A stretch of DNA of 64,000 nucleotides from Magnetococcus sp. PR-3 (lineage in GTDB: Bacteria; Pseudomonadota; Magnetococcia; Magnetococcales; Magnetococcaceae): NCBI RefSeq assembly GCF_036689865.1, contig NZ_JBAHUQ010000003.1, positions 181,148-245,147 on the forward strand. The letters run 5' to 3'. The notes under the pieces are model-generated. The model had not been told where the DNA came from and searched no databases. It worked only from the letters and a program-made list of their open reading frames with translations. Shown piece after piece: positions 1 to 12,950 of this stretch; position 1 is the first letter of the stretch, and every line of letters begins with the position of its first letter. Position numbers and translations under genes: made by a program.

Positions 1-82
1 AGGGCAGCAAAACCCCTTGGATCCCTGCTTCAGCCATCAGTGCGGTTGCTGAGTCACCATTGGTACAGTGTAAATCCGTCAT
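1..82 (-). CDS. DUF1835-type protein, N-terminal fragment
   Basis: The minus strand from an ATG at 82 runs open to the window edge and gives 27 residues: MTDLHCTNGD followed by SATALMAEAGIQGVLLP. The pattern LHCTNGDSATALMAEAGI resembles the start of DUF1835 domains (LHIVNGDSAAxxLREAGI). A purine-rich AAAGGTG lies about 8 bases upstream. The rest of the gene lies outside the window, so the function cannot be judged; DUF1835 proteins have no settled role. Confidence 0.6.
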   Translation of the reverse strand, partial: MTDLHCTNGDSATALMAEAGIQGVLLP

Positions 83-205
83 GGGGGCGCACCTTTAATC
101 TCACCGTCGGTTTGGTTTACTCAATCATAGCATGCGTAAAGCGCCTCAAAGCCTGTGTTCCCATCAGGTACATCACCCCTCGTGTGACGTACTTCTCGTG
201 CTTTA

Positions 206-3233
<3,028 letters not shown>

Positions 3234-6200
3234 TCACTCATCCAGGTTTGGCGCCAACCACTTTGCGGCTTCCTCAACCGCAATGCCCTTGCGCTTGGCA
3301 TAATCCTCCAACTGATCAGAACCCATCCGACCAATGGAGAAATAACGCGCCTCAGGATGTGCAAACATATAACCACTGACCGAGGCCGCTGGCAACATCG
3401 CAAAACTCTCCGTCAACGCCATACCCGCCTGACCTTCAGCATCCAACAACTTAAACAACAGCGCCTTCTCCGTATGATCCGGACAGGCCGGATAACCAGG
3501 AGCCGGGCGAATACCCACATATTTCTCTGCAATCAGATCCGTCTTATCCAACGACTCATCCGACCCATATCCCCAATACTCCACCCGTGCCAGCTCATGA
3601 ATATGCTCAGCAAACGCCTCCGCCAGGCGGTCCGCCAAGGCCTCGACCATAATGGCCCGGTAATCATCATTGGATGCCTGATATGCCTCCACCAACGCCG
3701 ATACACCCATACCAGCCGTTACCGCAAACATACCGACCGTATCATCCTGGCCCACAAAATCTGCCAACGCATAACACGGTGCCTCACCCCCATCCCGCTG
3801 CTGACGCAACGTATAAATGGTGCCCAAACCATCCGCTAAAACAATATCATCCCCATCACGGGAAGCCGGGAACAGACCCAAAACCCCATTTGCCTTAATA
3901 GAGCCCTTGGCAATAATCTCCTCAAGCATCACTTGCGCATCTTTAAACAGCCGGGTTGCTTCCTCCCCCACCTTGGCGTCAGAGAGGATCTCTGGATACC
4001 GTCCATGTAACTCCCAAGTATGGAAGAATGGCGTCCAATCAATATACCCCGCCAATGTCGACAGATCATAATCCGCCAACACATGTACCCCTGGTTTAAC
4101 AGGCTTCGTAACCGCTGCCGACTGCTCAAAACCACGGGTACGTGCCTCTTTTAAACTCAGTAAAGGTTTACGGTTGGCACGGTTTTCATAGGCGGTACGG
4201 TACTTATGATGCTCCGCCTGTGTCTCCGCGATAAACCCTGCACGATCCTTTTGACTAAGCAAAGCCGCAGCCACCCCCACCGAACGGGAAGCATCCTTCA
4301 CCTGCACCACACACCCCTCTGTTGCTGGCGCAATTTTCACGGCGGTGTGCGCCTTGGATGTCGTTGCACCCCCAATCAACAAGGGAATATCCTGCATGCC
4401 ACGGCGCTGCATCTCCTTGGCAACATTGGTCATTTGCTGTAACGAAGGGGTGATCAAACCGGATAAGCCAATGATATCCGCATTGATCTCCTGGGCTTTA
4501 TCCAAAATGGTCTCTGCAGCCACCATGACACCCAGATCTTCCACCTCATAGTTGTTACATTGCAAAACCACCTTCACAATATTCTTCCCAATATCGTGAA
4601 CATCCCCCTTCACGGTGGCCAAAAGGATTTTCCCCGCACCAGAGCGCTTAGCATCTTCCCCAGCATGACGGTTGGCCTCTTCAATATATGGCACCAAATA
4701 GGCCACAGCCTGCTTCATGACACGGGCACTCTTCACCACCTGAGGCAGGAACATCTTCCCCTCCCCAAACAGATCACCCACAGCGTTCATACCCGCCATT
4801 AAAGGTCCTTCGACCACCTCAAGTGGATGTGTAGCTGCTGCACGCGCCTCCTCCACATCGGCATCGATAAATTCCGTAATGCCCTTGATCATAGCGTGAC
4901 GCAGACGGTCCATGACCGGTTCACTACGCCAAGCGGCATCGGCTTTGTCTTCTGCTGCCCCACTGTCACGGTATTGATCGGCAACCTCCAACAGACGATC
5001 TGTAGCATCCTCACGACGGTTAAGGATCACATCCTCCACCCGCTCACGAAGGTCTGTGGGGATCTCTGCATAAACCGCCAACTGGCCCGCATTGACAATA
5101 CCCATATCCATACCCGCCGTAATGGCGTGATACAGAAAGACCGCATGCATCGCCTCCCGCACCGGATTATTACCCCGGAAGGAGAAGGAGACATTACTCA
5201 CCCCACCACTGATCCGTGCACCCGGCAGGTTCTGCTTGATCCAGCGCGTGGCCTCAATAAAGTCCACCGCATAGCTGTTGTGCTCTTCAATCCCTGTAGC
5301 GACCGCAAAAATGTTGGGATCGAAGATAATATCGTTGGGGTCCATGCCCACATCATCAACCAACTGATCATAGGCGCGTTTGCAGATATCGATACGACGT
5401 TGATAGGTATCCGCCTGCCCCTTTTCATCAAAGGCCATGACAATGACCGCCGCCCCATACCGACGGGCCAGCTTAGCCTGTTCCAAAAAGGGTACTTCCC
5501 CCTCTTTTAAACTTAGAGAGTTGATAATGCCCTTACCCTGTACGCACTTCAGACCAGCCTCCAAAACCGCCCACTCAGAGGAGTCAATCATCACCGGTAC
5601 CCGGCTGATTTCCGGTTCAGCCGCCATAAGGTTTAGAAAGGTCACCATGGCAGACTGAGCGTCCAACATGGCATCATCCATATTGACATCAACAATCTGA
5701 GCACCGTTCTCTACCTGCTGACGGGCAACATCCAGGGCTGTTTCATACTGCTCTTCACGGATCAGCCGAGCAAAGCGGGCACTACCAGCAACATTGGTCC
5801 GTTCCCCCACATTGACGAACAGGGTATCGGCCTCAATGGTTAAAGGCTCCAGACCACTTAGATGACAGGCCTGTTTTAACACCGGTGTCTGGCGCGGTGG
5901 CTTGCTTGCAACCTGTTCTGCAATGGCACGGATATGATCCGGGCTGGTACCGCAGCACCCCCCCACAATGTTCATTAAACCCGCTTCAGCAAAGGCCACA
6001 ACTTTGCCCGCCATAATCTCTGGTGTCTCATCATACTCACCAAAGGCATTGGGCAAACCTGCATTGGGATGGATGGAGATACCAGTGCCTGAAATTTCAG
6101 AGAGTGTCTCGAGGTGGGGACGCAGTTGGTCAGCCCCCAACGCGCAGTTCATGCCGATGGTATCGGGGCGGGCATGGGAGACAGAGTTCCAGAACGCCTC

Positions 6201-6896
6201 GACCGTTTGGCCCGTCAATGTTCGACCAGACTGATCGGTGATGGTAAAAGAGATCATCAACGGTATATCCAGATCCCGCTCTTCCAAAACCTGACGGACA
6301 GCAAACAGGGCCGCCTTGCAGTTCAGCGTATCAAAAACCGTCTCAACCAATAAAATATCTGACCCACCGTCCAGCAAACCACGGGTGCCATTGGCGTAAT
6401 CCTCAACCAAAGTGTCAAAATCAATGTTACGGAATCCCGGATTGTTCACATCGGGTGAAATACTACAGGTCCGGTTGGTGGGGCCCAAAACCCCCGCCAC
6501 AAAGCAGGTCCGGTCAGGGTTTTCCGCCATCACCGCTGCACACGCTTCACGGGCGACACGGGCCCCCTCACGGTTGACCTCATAAACCAGTTCTTCCAGA
6601 CCATAATCCCCCAAAGAGGGTGCATTACCATTAAAGGTATTGGTCTCTACAATATCCGCGCCCGCCTCCAAATAGGCACGGTGGATATCGCGGATCACCT
6701 CAGGCTTGGTCAAAACCAACAGATCGTTGGCACCATGCAGCTCCCCATCATGGTCAGCAAAACGATGACCACGGTAGTCTTCCTCCTCCAACCCCAGACG
6801 CTGGATCATGGTACCCATGGCACCATCCAGGATCAAAATACGTTGTTGAAGAAGGCTGCGAAACTGCTTGGTACGTTGGTTTGACATGGCGCTCAT
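3234..6896 (-). CDS. metH: cobalamin-dependent methionine synthase
   Basis: Transfers the methyl group of 5-methyltetrahydrofolate to homocysteine via methylcobalamin to make methionine. All four modules are present in 1220 residues, the usual length. They are: homocysteine-binding domain (zinc ligands in GMNCALGA near 250 and GGCCGT near 313), pterin-binding domain (about 345-620), B12 cap and binding domains with DVHDIGKN (cobalt-ligand His767), and the C-terminal AdoMet reactivation domain with [15 protein letters not shown] near 1130. It stands alone on the minus strand. The first ATG (6896) gives MSAMSNQ; the second, 9 bases on, is also possible because neither has a strong ribosome site. 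The 164-base upstream gap is too short for a cobalamin riboswitch and no B12 box is visible. Confidence 0.97.
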   Translation of the reverse strand: MSAMSNQRTKQFRSLLQQRILILDGAMGTMIQRLGLEEEDYRGHRFADHDGELHGANDLLVLTKPEVIRDIHRAYLEAGADIVETNTFNGNAPSLGDYGLEELVYEVNREGARVAREACAAVMAENPDRTCFVAGVLGPTNRTCSISPDVNNPGFRNIDFDTLVEDYANGTRGLLDGGSDILLVETVFDTLNCKAALFAVRQVLEERDLDIPLMISFTITDQSGRTLTGQTVEAFWNSVSHARPDTIGMNCALGADQLRPHLETLSEISGTGISIHPNAGLPNAFGEYDETPEIMAGKVVAFAEAGLMNIVGGCCGTSPDHIRAIAEQVASKPPRQTPVLKQACHLSGLEPLTIEADTLFVNVGERTNVAGSARFARLIREEQYETALDVARQQVENGAQIVDVNMDDAMLDAQSAMVTFLNLMAAEPEISRVPVMIDSSEWAVLEAGLKCVQGKGIINSLSLKEGEVPFLEQAKLARRYGAAVIVMAFDEKGQADTYQRRIDICKRAYDQLVDDVGMDPNDIIFDPNIFAVATGIEEHNSYAVDFIEATRWIKQNLPGARISGGVSNVSFSFRGNNPVREAMHAVFLYHAITAGMDMGIVNAGQLAVYAEIPTDLRERVEDVILNRREDATDRLLEVADQYRDSGAAEDKADAAWRSEPVMDRLRHAMIKGITEFIDADVEEARAAATHPLEVVEGPLMAGMNAVGDLFGEGKMFLPQVVKSARVMKQAVAYLVPYIEEANRHAGEDAKRSGAGKILLATVKGDVHDIGKNIVKVVLQCNNYEVEDLGVMVAAETILDKAQEINADIIGLSGLITPSLQQMTNVAKEMQRRGMQDIPLLIGGATTSKAHTAVKIAPATEGCVVQVKDASRSVGVAAALLSQKDRAGFIAETQAEHHKYRTAYENRANRKPLLSLKEARTRGFEQSAAVTKPVKPGVHVLADYDLSTLAGYIDWTPFFHTWELHGRYPEILSDAKVGEEATRLFKDAQVMLEEIIAKGSIKANGVLGLFPASRDGDDIVLADGLGTIYTLRQQRDGGEAPCYALADFVGQDDTVGMFAVTAGMGVSALVEAYQASNDDYRAIMVEALADRLAEAFAEHIHELARVEYWGYGSDESLDKTDLIAEKYVGIRPAPGYPACPDHTEKALLFKLLDAEGQAGMALTESFAMLPAASVSGYMFAHPEARYFSIGRMGSDQLEDYAKRKGIAVEEAAKWLAPNLDE

Positions 6897-7060
6897 TGCT
6901 TTTTTTAAGGATTTTTTACCGTGGACCGTTGCCCCACACCCAACATAATCACATACTAGGGGCTTGCTTGTTCATGGTGAGGGATTACCATGTCCGTTGC
7001 GACAACGCAAGAAAAGCACCAGATTGCCAGATGTGTAAAGCTTAATAAGGAGATTAGTTT

Positions 7061-7558
7061 ATGCGATTCCTACTCGTTCCGCTATTGATGTTGATGCTGA
7101 TTCCAACTCAGGCCGCGGCACGCGTGGACTATGAGGATGGTCCTTTCGCTGTTCGTGAGGTCAAAGACGGTAAAAAAACCGTCTGTAAGTTGGAGATCTC
7201 CTTGTATAAGGATGGTCGCATCGCCGCTTATTTGGCGTTGTTTAACAGTGAGAACTACTACGGGGAGCTTTTCACCGAGCGCCGCCGTATTGGTAAAGCC
7301 CGCAACAAAGTAACCGTACAGTTTGATGATGAGCCACAACAGACCATCAAGTTTGTTGAAGAGGCCCCTGGTATGGATACGGACTGGCGCTGGCAATACC
7401 TAGAGCTTAACCAGCCCAAAACCATGGTGGATAATGTCGCCCGCAAGCGTAAGATGAAGATCTCCTTCTTTAACGGTAAAGAGACCTTCAAATTTAATAT
7501 CCCCCTTAAGGGTAGCTCTAAAGCGGTTAAACGTCTTAAGCGTTGTAACCGCCGCTAA
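7061..7558 (+). CDS. small secreted protein of unknown function
   Basis: 165 residues beginning with a clear Sec signal peptide (MRFLLVPLLMLMLIPTQAAA, likely cleaved after Ala20). A strong AAGGAG lies 7 bases before the ATG. The mature part is basic, rich in beta-type sequence, and ends in a Lys/Arg-rich tail (KAVKRLKRCNRR). Cys42 and Cys162 could form a disulfide. No family was recognised. It is transcribed divergently from metH and has its own terminator, so it is a single-gene unit in the periplasm or secreted. Confidence 0.75.
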   Translation: MRFLLVPLLMLMLIPTQAAARVDYEDGPFAVREVKDGKKTVCKLEISLYKDGRIAAYLALFNSENYYGELFTERRRIGKARNKVTVQFDDEPQQTIKFVEEAPGMDTDWRWQYLELNQPKTMVDNVARKRKMKISFFNGKETFKFNIPLKGSSKAVKRLKRCNRR

Positions 7559-7590
7559 GTTAAGCACCCCGATGGGTTGTTATAAAAAAA

Positions 7591-7619
7591 CGGCAGACGT
7601 TTTCGTCTGCCGTTTTTTT
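7591..7619 (+). terminator. intrinsic terminator
   Basis: 9-bp stem CGGCAGACG / CGTCTGCCG with a TTTT loop, followed by seven T. It lies 33 bases after the small secreted protein stop. A run of A before it could let it work on the other strand too. Confidence 0.9.
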
Positions 7620-7775
7620 ATGGGTTAAGCACCGGCCCCTCTTACAGACCCAAGCAGGGGCAACAGGCCATAAATATGGGGTTAGCCTGGATGTTATGAA
7701 ACATGACCGGAAGAGGGCCCCAGGCAAGTCATGGCTGCGTGACCACATGGGGCCGCCTAATGGTGTGATGCCAGG

Positions 7776-9764
7776 TTAGGCCAACAGGGTATGCAACCGC
7801 TCTTTTAAGGGTTGTAGCTGCTGTTCAAAGCGCTTCCAACCCCCGACAGAGCTTTGGTAAATCGGTTGGCGAACCTGGACAGAGCTGGCTGTCAGAACCG
7901 GCTGTTGGGTGTTATGAAAATCCAGACACACTGGGTCAAAGGGCAAATCACACATCGCCAGTAACTGTTTAATCCCTGTCTCCCCATCGGCAACCAGGGC
8001 CTCGTACTCGATCTCATGCACAAAATCTGGCAAGAGCTGGCGCCAATGGGCCATTAAATCGGCATACAAACCATATTGATGCGCCAGATCCTGTACATTC
8101 CCACCATAACCATGACCTTGGCTGAAATAGTTTTTGTAGATGGACAGACAGGTATCCATAGGATCTCGCCGACAATGGATAACAATGGCTTTGGGAAAAA
8201 GCCGCCGGATCATACCTATAAAACGGAAATTATGGGGCATTTTGTCAATAATATGGGCTGTGGAGCCATCCTCTTTGGCCACCCGCGCCACCGCCTGTAG
8301 ATACACCCGGCGGATCTGTCCCAAGGCCGCTTCATCCAAGGTAGAAGCCTGCTGGGCAAAAATCTCATCAGGCTTGAACAGCGATCGATGGTGCAGTAAC
8401 TGAAAGAGTGCGGTGGACTCCCCCGCCGTGGCGACACGGGGATGGCTGGCCAAAATCTGTTCCACCAAAGTTGTGCCGGAGCGGGGCATACCCACAATAA
8501 AAATGGGCGCCGCCTGCTCTTCATCATCTGGCCTCTCCTCTACCCAGGGGCCAAAACCTGCTTTGAGCATTTCGAAGTAGCGCGCTTCAACATCGGCATG
8601 GTAGGGGTGACGCTGCTGAAAGATCTCATTGGCCTGGGTCATCGCATCCCAGGCACGGTCATACTGTTTAAGATCCTCATACGCTTTGGCAAGCCCATAC
8701 CCCAAAAACATCCGGTTCTCGTCCCCACAGGAGGGATCGGCATAACGGCTCTCCATCAATGCCAAATCCGCATCCTCCGCCCCAAAGGTATGTACACGGC
8801 TAAGCTGATGGTAGGCCTCCCCCAAATCTGGATTCAACGTGATGGCCTGCCGGTAGTATTGGGCTGCTTTTTCCATATGACCTGCCCCACGCAACACATT
8901 GGCCATATTGTTGTGGGCTGCCGCGAGATCAGGGTTGAGCTGTAGCGCCTGTTTCAGATGCAGCTCCGCCTCATCCAACCGTCCAAGATCATAAAAAATA
9001 CTACCCAAATTGTTATAGGCACCACTGTTGGTGGGATCCAGCTCCGCCGCTTTTAGACCATACTTTACCGCCTCACCTGGCCGCCCCCGTCGCTTTAAGA
9101 GATGGGATAGACTCACCAAGGCATCCACATGGCTCGGTGCCAGCTCCAGTACCTTTTTAAAACTGGCTTCTGCATGCTCCAAACGATCCAGACTCATCAA
9201 CACCAAAGCCAGATTGTTGTGGACCCCTGGATCTTTGGGACTTAACGCAACACCCCGCTCCCCATAGGCCAGGGCCTCTTCCAACGCTCCCGCTTCTTTC
9301 AGCAAAAAACAGAGGTTACCCTGATAACTGCCCTGTTTAGGATCCAACTCAACCGCTTTTTCAATCTGGGTCTGTGCTTCATCCAATCGCCCAAGCTGCA
9401 TCAATGGCACACTCAGGTGTTGGCGTAACGGCGCATGCTCAGGCGCGGCATGTACCGCTTTTTGTAAATGAGGAACCGCTGCCTCCGCTTGCCCCATCTG
9501 TACATAAGCCAGACCCATTAAATGGTTGGCGACAGGCTGGTTGGGTTGGCTCTCCAAGACATGGGTACAAATTTTAGCCGCTGCCTGAGGCTCCCCCGAC
9601 TTGATCATGGTATTGGCCCGCTCCAGAAGCGGTTTAACCTCCAACCGTACTTTCCCTGGGGAGGGGTTTGCCGGTGTTTCAGGCGCTAACAGGGTGGTAT
9701 CGACACTTTGACCACCTTTTTTCTTGGCCAGTTTTTTCTGTTTACGACGCTGAGCTCGGTTCAA
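7776..9764 (-). CDS. TPR-repeat sulfotransferase-domain protein
   Basis: The basic N-terminus (MNRAQRRKQKKLAKKKG) is followed by about eight or nine tandem tetratricopeptide repeats (residues 50-340; for example AAHNNMANVLRGAGHMEKAAQYYRQA split over two helices). A sulfotransferase domain follows (about 420-660). Its 5'-phosphosulfate loop reads FIVGMPRSGTTLVEQ near residue 425, and a later IHCRRDPMDTCLSIY matches the 3'-phosphate binding region. Such fusions are expected to transfer sulfate from PAPS to a protein or glycan; the substrate is unknown. The start codon is TTG, supported by the N-terminus typical of this family and an AAAGG about 9 bases upstream. It is a single gene. Confidence 0.88.
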   Translation of the reverse strand: MNRAQRRKQKKLAKKKGGQSVDTTLLAPETPANPSPGKVRLEVKPLLERANTMIKSGEPQAAAKICTHVLESQPNQPVANHLMGLAYVQMGQAEAAVPHLQKAVHAAPEHAPLRQHLSVPLMQLGRLDEAQTQIEKAVELDPKQGSYQGNLCFLLKEAGALEEALAYGERGVALSPKDPGVHNNLALVLMSLDRLEHAEASFKKVLELAPSHVDALVSLSHLLKRRGRPGEAVKYGLKAAELDPTNSGAYNNLGSIFYDLGRLDEAELHLKQALQLNPDLAAAHNNMANVLRGAGHMEKAAQYYRQAITLNPDLGEAYHQLSRVHTFGAEDADLALMESRYADPSCGDENRMFLGYGLAKAYEDLKQYDRAWDAMTQANEIFQQRHPYHADVEARYFEMLKAGFGPWVEERPDDEEQAAPIFIVGMPRSGTTLVEQILASHPRVATAGESTALFQLLHHRSLFKPDEIFAQQASTLDEAALGQIRRVYLQAVARVAKEDGSTAHIIDKMPHNFRFIGMIRRLFPKAIVIHCRRDPMDTCLSIYKNYFSQGHGYGGNVQDLAHQYGLYADLMAHWRQLLPDFVHEIEYEALVADGETGIKQLLAMCDLPFDPVCLDFHNTQQPVLTASSVQVRQPIYQSSVGGWKRFEQQLQPLKERLHTLLA

Positions 9765-10299
9765 GGTAGGGGCCTTTTCAACAGAGGGGAAAATAAAACC
9801 GTGGCGTATTGTACCCCCACACCACCCGTTTGGGCAGGGGCAGGGCCAGAAACTTACACGTGTGGCGTTTAACCATACGGACGATCGCTGTCATGCCCCC
9901 TCTCCCAGCACTCTTCAAACAACAGGATCGCCCCTGCTCAAAAACAGACCATACGCCTTCTAATCGAGCAGCAGTCTGCCTTTTTTTCATGCATATTCAT
10001 ATTCACCCCCCACCATAATAACCACACGGAACACCCTAAAAAAAGATTTATTATCGCTATTTATCATACACTTATATATTATTAAACATACAAAAACATC
10101 CATGATCACCCGCCAAAAATCAGGGGGAAAAGGTTGGCCTTAGGGTTGCTATGTACGCGTAGTGGGTATTTCCAATTTGTCAATTTAAAAATATACTTAC
10201 ACCCACCTTTTCACCTTACCGTCACCAAAGATGGTTCACACGAAGCACGTGAAGAGGTTAACCAACCCTTTTCATGGAACGAAAAAGTGGGAGCACAAG
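9765..10299. other. divergent intergenic region, AT-rich in the middle
   Basis: 535 bases between the TTG start of the sulfotransferase gene and the ankyrin gene. 10020-10200 is clearly AT-rich and probably holds the ankyrin promoter. No RNA gene, repeat or convincing open frame was seen. Confidence 0.4.
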
Positions 10300-11304
10300 A
10301 TGTTCAATAGCAGATGGATACTGTTAAAGCGTAAAAGCCGTGCAAGCATGCTCTGCATGACCGTGATGATGTTAAGTCTCACCGTTGCCCACCCAAGTGA
10401 GGCCACAGAGCTAGGCCAAGACACACTGCGTTATGCTGCCATGCAAGGTGATCAACAACAGGTCCGCGCCTTACTAAGCCAGAAGGTGGATGTCAACCAA
10501 GCCAGTCAAGTGGGGCAAACTGCACTGATGTGGGCAGCCCAAGAGGGGCATACCGCCATAGTACACGCCCTATTGCACGCAGGTGCTAACCCCAACCAAC
10601 AAGATCAGTCTGGTATGACGGCCTTGATGCTTGCGGCTCAACAGGGTCATGTCAACGCACTCTCCGCCTTATTACGCACACCCCATATCGCCATAAATAC
10701 CACCAGCCATACCGGACGAAGTGCCGTCACAGAAGCTGCCCGCTATGGTCAGGCTGCCATAATGGCCAAACTGGCCCCCTACAAACCCGATGTAAACCAT
10801 CTGGATAAAAAGGGGTTCACTCCCCTGATGTTAGCAGCCAAAGGCGGGCACAGTGCCATGATCGGTCTACTGATTGCGGCAGGTGCTGATGTGGATGCGG
10901 TGGGGAAGCAAGGGATGACCGCCCTGATGATTGCGGTTGATGCGGGCTATGAAGGTATTGTCAGCCATTTAATCAACCAGCGTGCTCACGTAAACCAACA
11001 GACACACGATGGCTGGAGCGCACTAAGTTTTGCAGCTCACCAGGGATATGCCACCATTGCCACCCGGCTGTTAAAAGCAGATGCATTGGTAGATAGCCGT
11101 GATGAAGAAGGGCAAACCCCACTGATGCTCGCCACCCGTGGTAATTATCTGGATACCGTAAAAAATCTGCTCACCTATGGTGCCGATCAATCCCTGACCG
11201 ACCATAAAGGGCAACGTGCGGCGGATCTACGCCGTGGCCACTCCGGTATCGAGAAATTACTCAGCCAAGCCAGCCATACAGATCAACTGGCCGCTTTGCA
11301 TTAA
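10300..11304 (+). CDS. secreted ankyrin-repeat protein
   Basis: 334 residues from the ATG at 10300, preceded by GGGAG with a 6-base spacer. An in-frame ATG at 10231 would add 23 residues before the signal sequence and is less likely. A basic n-region and hydrophobic stretch (SMLCMTVMMLSLTVAHPSEA) indicate export. From about residue 45 to 325 there are eight to nine ankyrin repeats with the typical TALMWAAQEGHTAIVHALLHAGA and TPLMLAAKGGH patterns. Probably a periplasmic protein-binding scaffold; the partner is unknown. A terminator follows directly. Confidence 0.88.
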   Translation: MFNSRWILLKRKSRASMLCMTVMMLSLTVAHPSEATELGQDTLRYAAMQGDQQQVRALLSQKVDVNQASQVGQTALMWAAQEGHTAIVHALLHAGANPNQQDQSGMTALMLAAQQGHVNALSALLRTPHIAINTTSHTGRSAVTEAARYGQAAIMAKLAPYKPDVNHLDKKGFTPLMLAAKGGHSAMIGLLIAAGADVDAVGKQGMTALMIAVDAGYEGIVSHLINQRAHVNQQTHDGWSALSFAAHQGYATIATRLLKADALVDSRDEEGQTPLMLATRGNYLDTVKNLLTYGADQSLTDHKGQRAADLRRGHSGIEKLLSQASHTDQLAALH

Positions 11305-11324
11305 CCCCGGTGGCATCCCCTGTT

Positions 11325-11445
11325 TAAAAAAAGCCACCCGCGTTCTCCACGGGTGGCTTTTTGCTATCCAAGCGCCTCCTCCTGTAAAGCGATCTTAACC
11401 TTCTACCCTACAGCGTGGCCATTGACCTCAACCCACGGTGGACCT
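11325..11445. repeat. diverged copy of terminator plus 3' end of the nitronate monooxygenase gene
   Basis: This segment matches 11513-11620. The hairpin is identical; then GATCCAAG-like sequence, CCTGTAAAGCGATCTTA and CCTTCT are shared. The second copy is the real terminator and the last codons of the 11583-12689 gene. In the first copy the minus strand still reads like the gene tail (GAGGTCAATGGC against GAGATCAATGGT) but with a lost base, so it is a non-coding remnant. Confidence 0.7.
11331..11363 (+). terminator. intrinsic terminator (copy 1 of a duplicated hairpin)
   Basis: GCCACCCG / CGGGTGGC stem with loop CGTTCTCCA followed by five T, 27 bases after the ankyrin gene. The same hairpin recurs at 11521-11553. 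Confidence 0.88.
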
Positions 11446-11520
11446 GCTCCATGCCACTCTGCTGGAGAGAACTAACACCAGCCATACGGCCCAACCGGTC
11501 CCTGATCCAGACCCATTAAA

Positions 11521-11553
11521 AAAGCCACCCGCGTTCTCCACGGGTGGCTTTTT
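11521..11553 (-). terminator. terminator of the nitronate monooxygenase gene (copy 2)
   Basis: The same stem as at 11331-11363. It is flanked by A and T runs so it can act in both directions. It lies 30 bases beyond the stop of the minus-strand gene. Confidence 0.85.
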
Positions 11554-11582
11554 GCGATCCAAGTACTTCCTGTAAAGCGATC

Positions 11583-12689
11583 TTAGCCTTCTGCCCGATA
11601 GGGCCGACCATTGATCTCTTCAAAGATCTCATGCACGTGCATAATACGATCGTGGCGGGTTGCATTGGTGCCGGTAAAGACCAGACCCTTTTGCATATCC
11701 CCCTGCTGTGCGTGGTGGAGTGCCTCAGCAATACAGAAGGTCTCTTTTTCATCCCGACAACGGCAGTGTTCCAAACAGGTGGCAATACACTTCATGCCAA
11801 CCTCTTCACCACGGAACAGATCATTGGTGAAGTTGGTACTCAATGCGCGTCCAGGCAAACCCGCAGGAGAGTCGATGATCACGACATCGCCCTCTTTGGA
11901 GTCAATAAAGGACTGTTTGAAGCTATCTGCGGCGTCACACTCATGGGTACAGATAAAGCGACTGGCCATCTGCACACCTTTGGCGCCCAGGGCAAACATA
12001 TCGTCGATATCCTTACGGTCCCACACACCACCCGCGACGATGATAGGAATATCGCCACCAAACTCTTTTTCTGACCATTCAGCCAGCTGGGGTACCACAA
12101 CCTCAGAGCCGTGTTCTGCCCCATAGAGCTGGTCCCGCGAAACGCCTAGATGACCCCCTGCTTTATTGGGGTCTTCAAACACAAAGGCATCCGGCAGCCG
12201 CTTATAGGTCTTCAGCCAGCGCTTGGCCAGCAGCTTACCCGCCCGCAAGGATGAAACAATCGGTACCAGCGCCGTCTTGGGGTAGTCCGCCGCAAACTCG
12301 GGTAGGCGTAGCGGTAAGCCAGCCCCAGAGATAATCATGTCGGCGCCACACTCCACCGAGGTGCGTACCATCGCTTCATAGTCGCGAATGGCCACCATGC
12401 AATTGGTCCCGATCACACCTTGGGGGGATTTCTCCCGTGCCCATTCGATCTCATCGGACAATGCCTTGATGTTGGCTTTATAGTAGTCCCGTCCCTTTTT
12501 GTAATACTTGGAAGCCAGGGAAAGTGCCACAGTGGCAATGATGCCACCACCGCCAGAGTTGGCGACTGCAGCGGCCAGATTGTGCGCAGAAACACGCACA
12601 CCCATGCCACCCTGGATAATGGGAACGGGTAAGGAATGTTCGCCGATCTGAAGAGATGGCAAAGGGGAAACAGTCGTAGGTGCGTTCAT
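11583..12689 (-). CDS. nitronate monooxygenase family FMN protein
   Basis: 368 residues of the NMO / 2-nitropropane dioxygenase family, FMN-dependent TIM barrels that oxidise alkyl nitronates or, in other branches, act as enoyl reductases. Visible marks are PIIQGGMGV near residue 25, GTNCMVAI near 95, GGHLGVSRDQ near 180 and the FMN-phosphate loop IIVAGGVWDRKDI near 220. A Cys-rich stretch (CLEHCRCRDEKETFC, about 310-325) is unusual for the simple NMO class and recalls a longer subgroup of the family. The true substrate cannot be read from the sequence. The ATG start gives a sensible N-terminus; single gene with its own terminator. Confidence 0.88.
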   Translation of the reverse strand: MNAPTTVSPLPSLQIGEHSLPVPIIQGGMGVRVSAHNLAAAVANSGGGGIIATVALSLASKYYKKGRDYYKANIKALSDEIEWAREKSPQGVIGTNCMVAIRDYEAMVRTSVECGADMIISGAGLPLRLPEFAADYPKTALVPIVSSLRAGKLLAKRWLKTYKRLPDAFVFEDPNKAGGHLGVSRDQLYGAEHGSEVVVPQLAEWSEKEFGGDIPIIVAGGVWDRKDIDDMFALGAKGVQMASRFICTHECDAADSFKQSFIDSKEGDVVIIDSPAGLPGRALSTNFTNDLFRGEEVGMKCIATCLEHCRCRDEKETFCIAEALHHAQQGDMQKGLVFTGTNATRHDRIMHVHEIFEEINGRPYRAEG

Positions 12690-12909
12690 GGACCCAATTT
12701 ATACCGGAATAACCGTAGCCACACAACTGCTTACGGCAGTGACAGATTGGGAAAAGCCCAACACCCCCTAAAAGTAGGGATTAGGCCGTATAAAATATGC
12801 CCTAACGACTTAATCGCACATACACAGAAGGTGGTATAGGTAAGTTTGAGATATACAAAGGGCTTGCCCCCCCAACACCTTTGACCTACAAACCCACCTT
12901 AGGGTTGCA

Positions 12910-12943
12910 GTAGGGGTGGTCTTTTTTATGTGACCACCCCTAC
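12910..12943 (-). terminator. hairpin after ygfZ, probable terminator
   Basis: A 12-bp perfect stem GTAGGGGTGGTC / GACCACCCCTAC with a 10-base loop starts 7 bases past the ygfZ stop. No T tract follows on the minus strand, so termination may be weak or the hairpin may stabilise the mRNA end. Confidence 0.6.
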
Positions 12944-12950
12944 CCGACCT

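Noticed and set aside
6897..7060. Cobalamin or SAM riboswitch upstream of metH
   Set aside because: The gap is short and no B12 box or SAM motif is visible.
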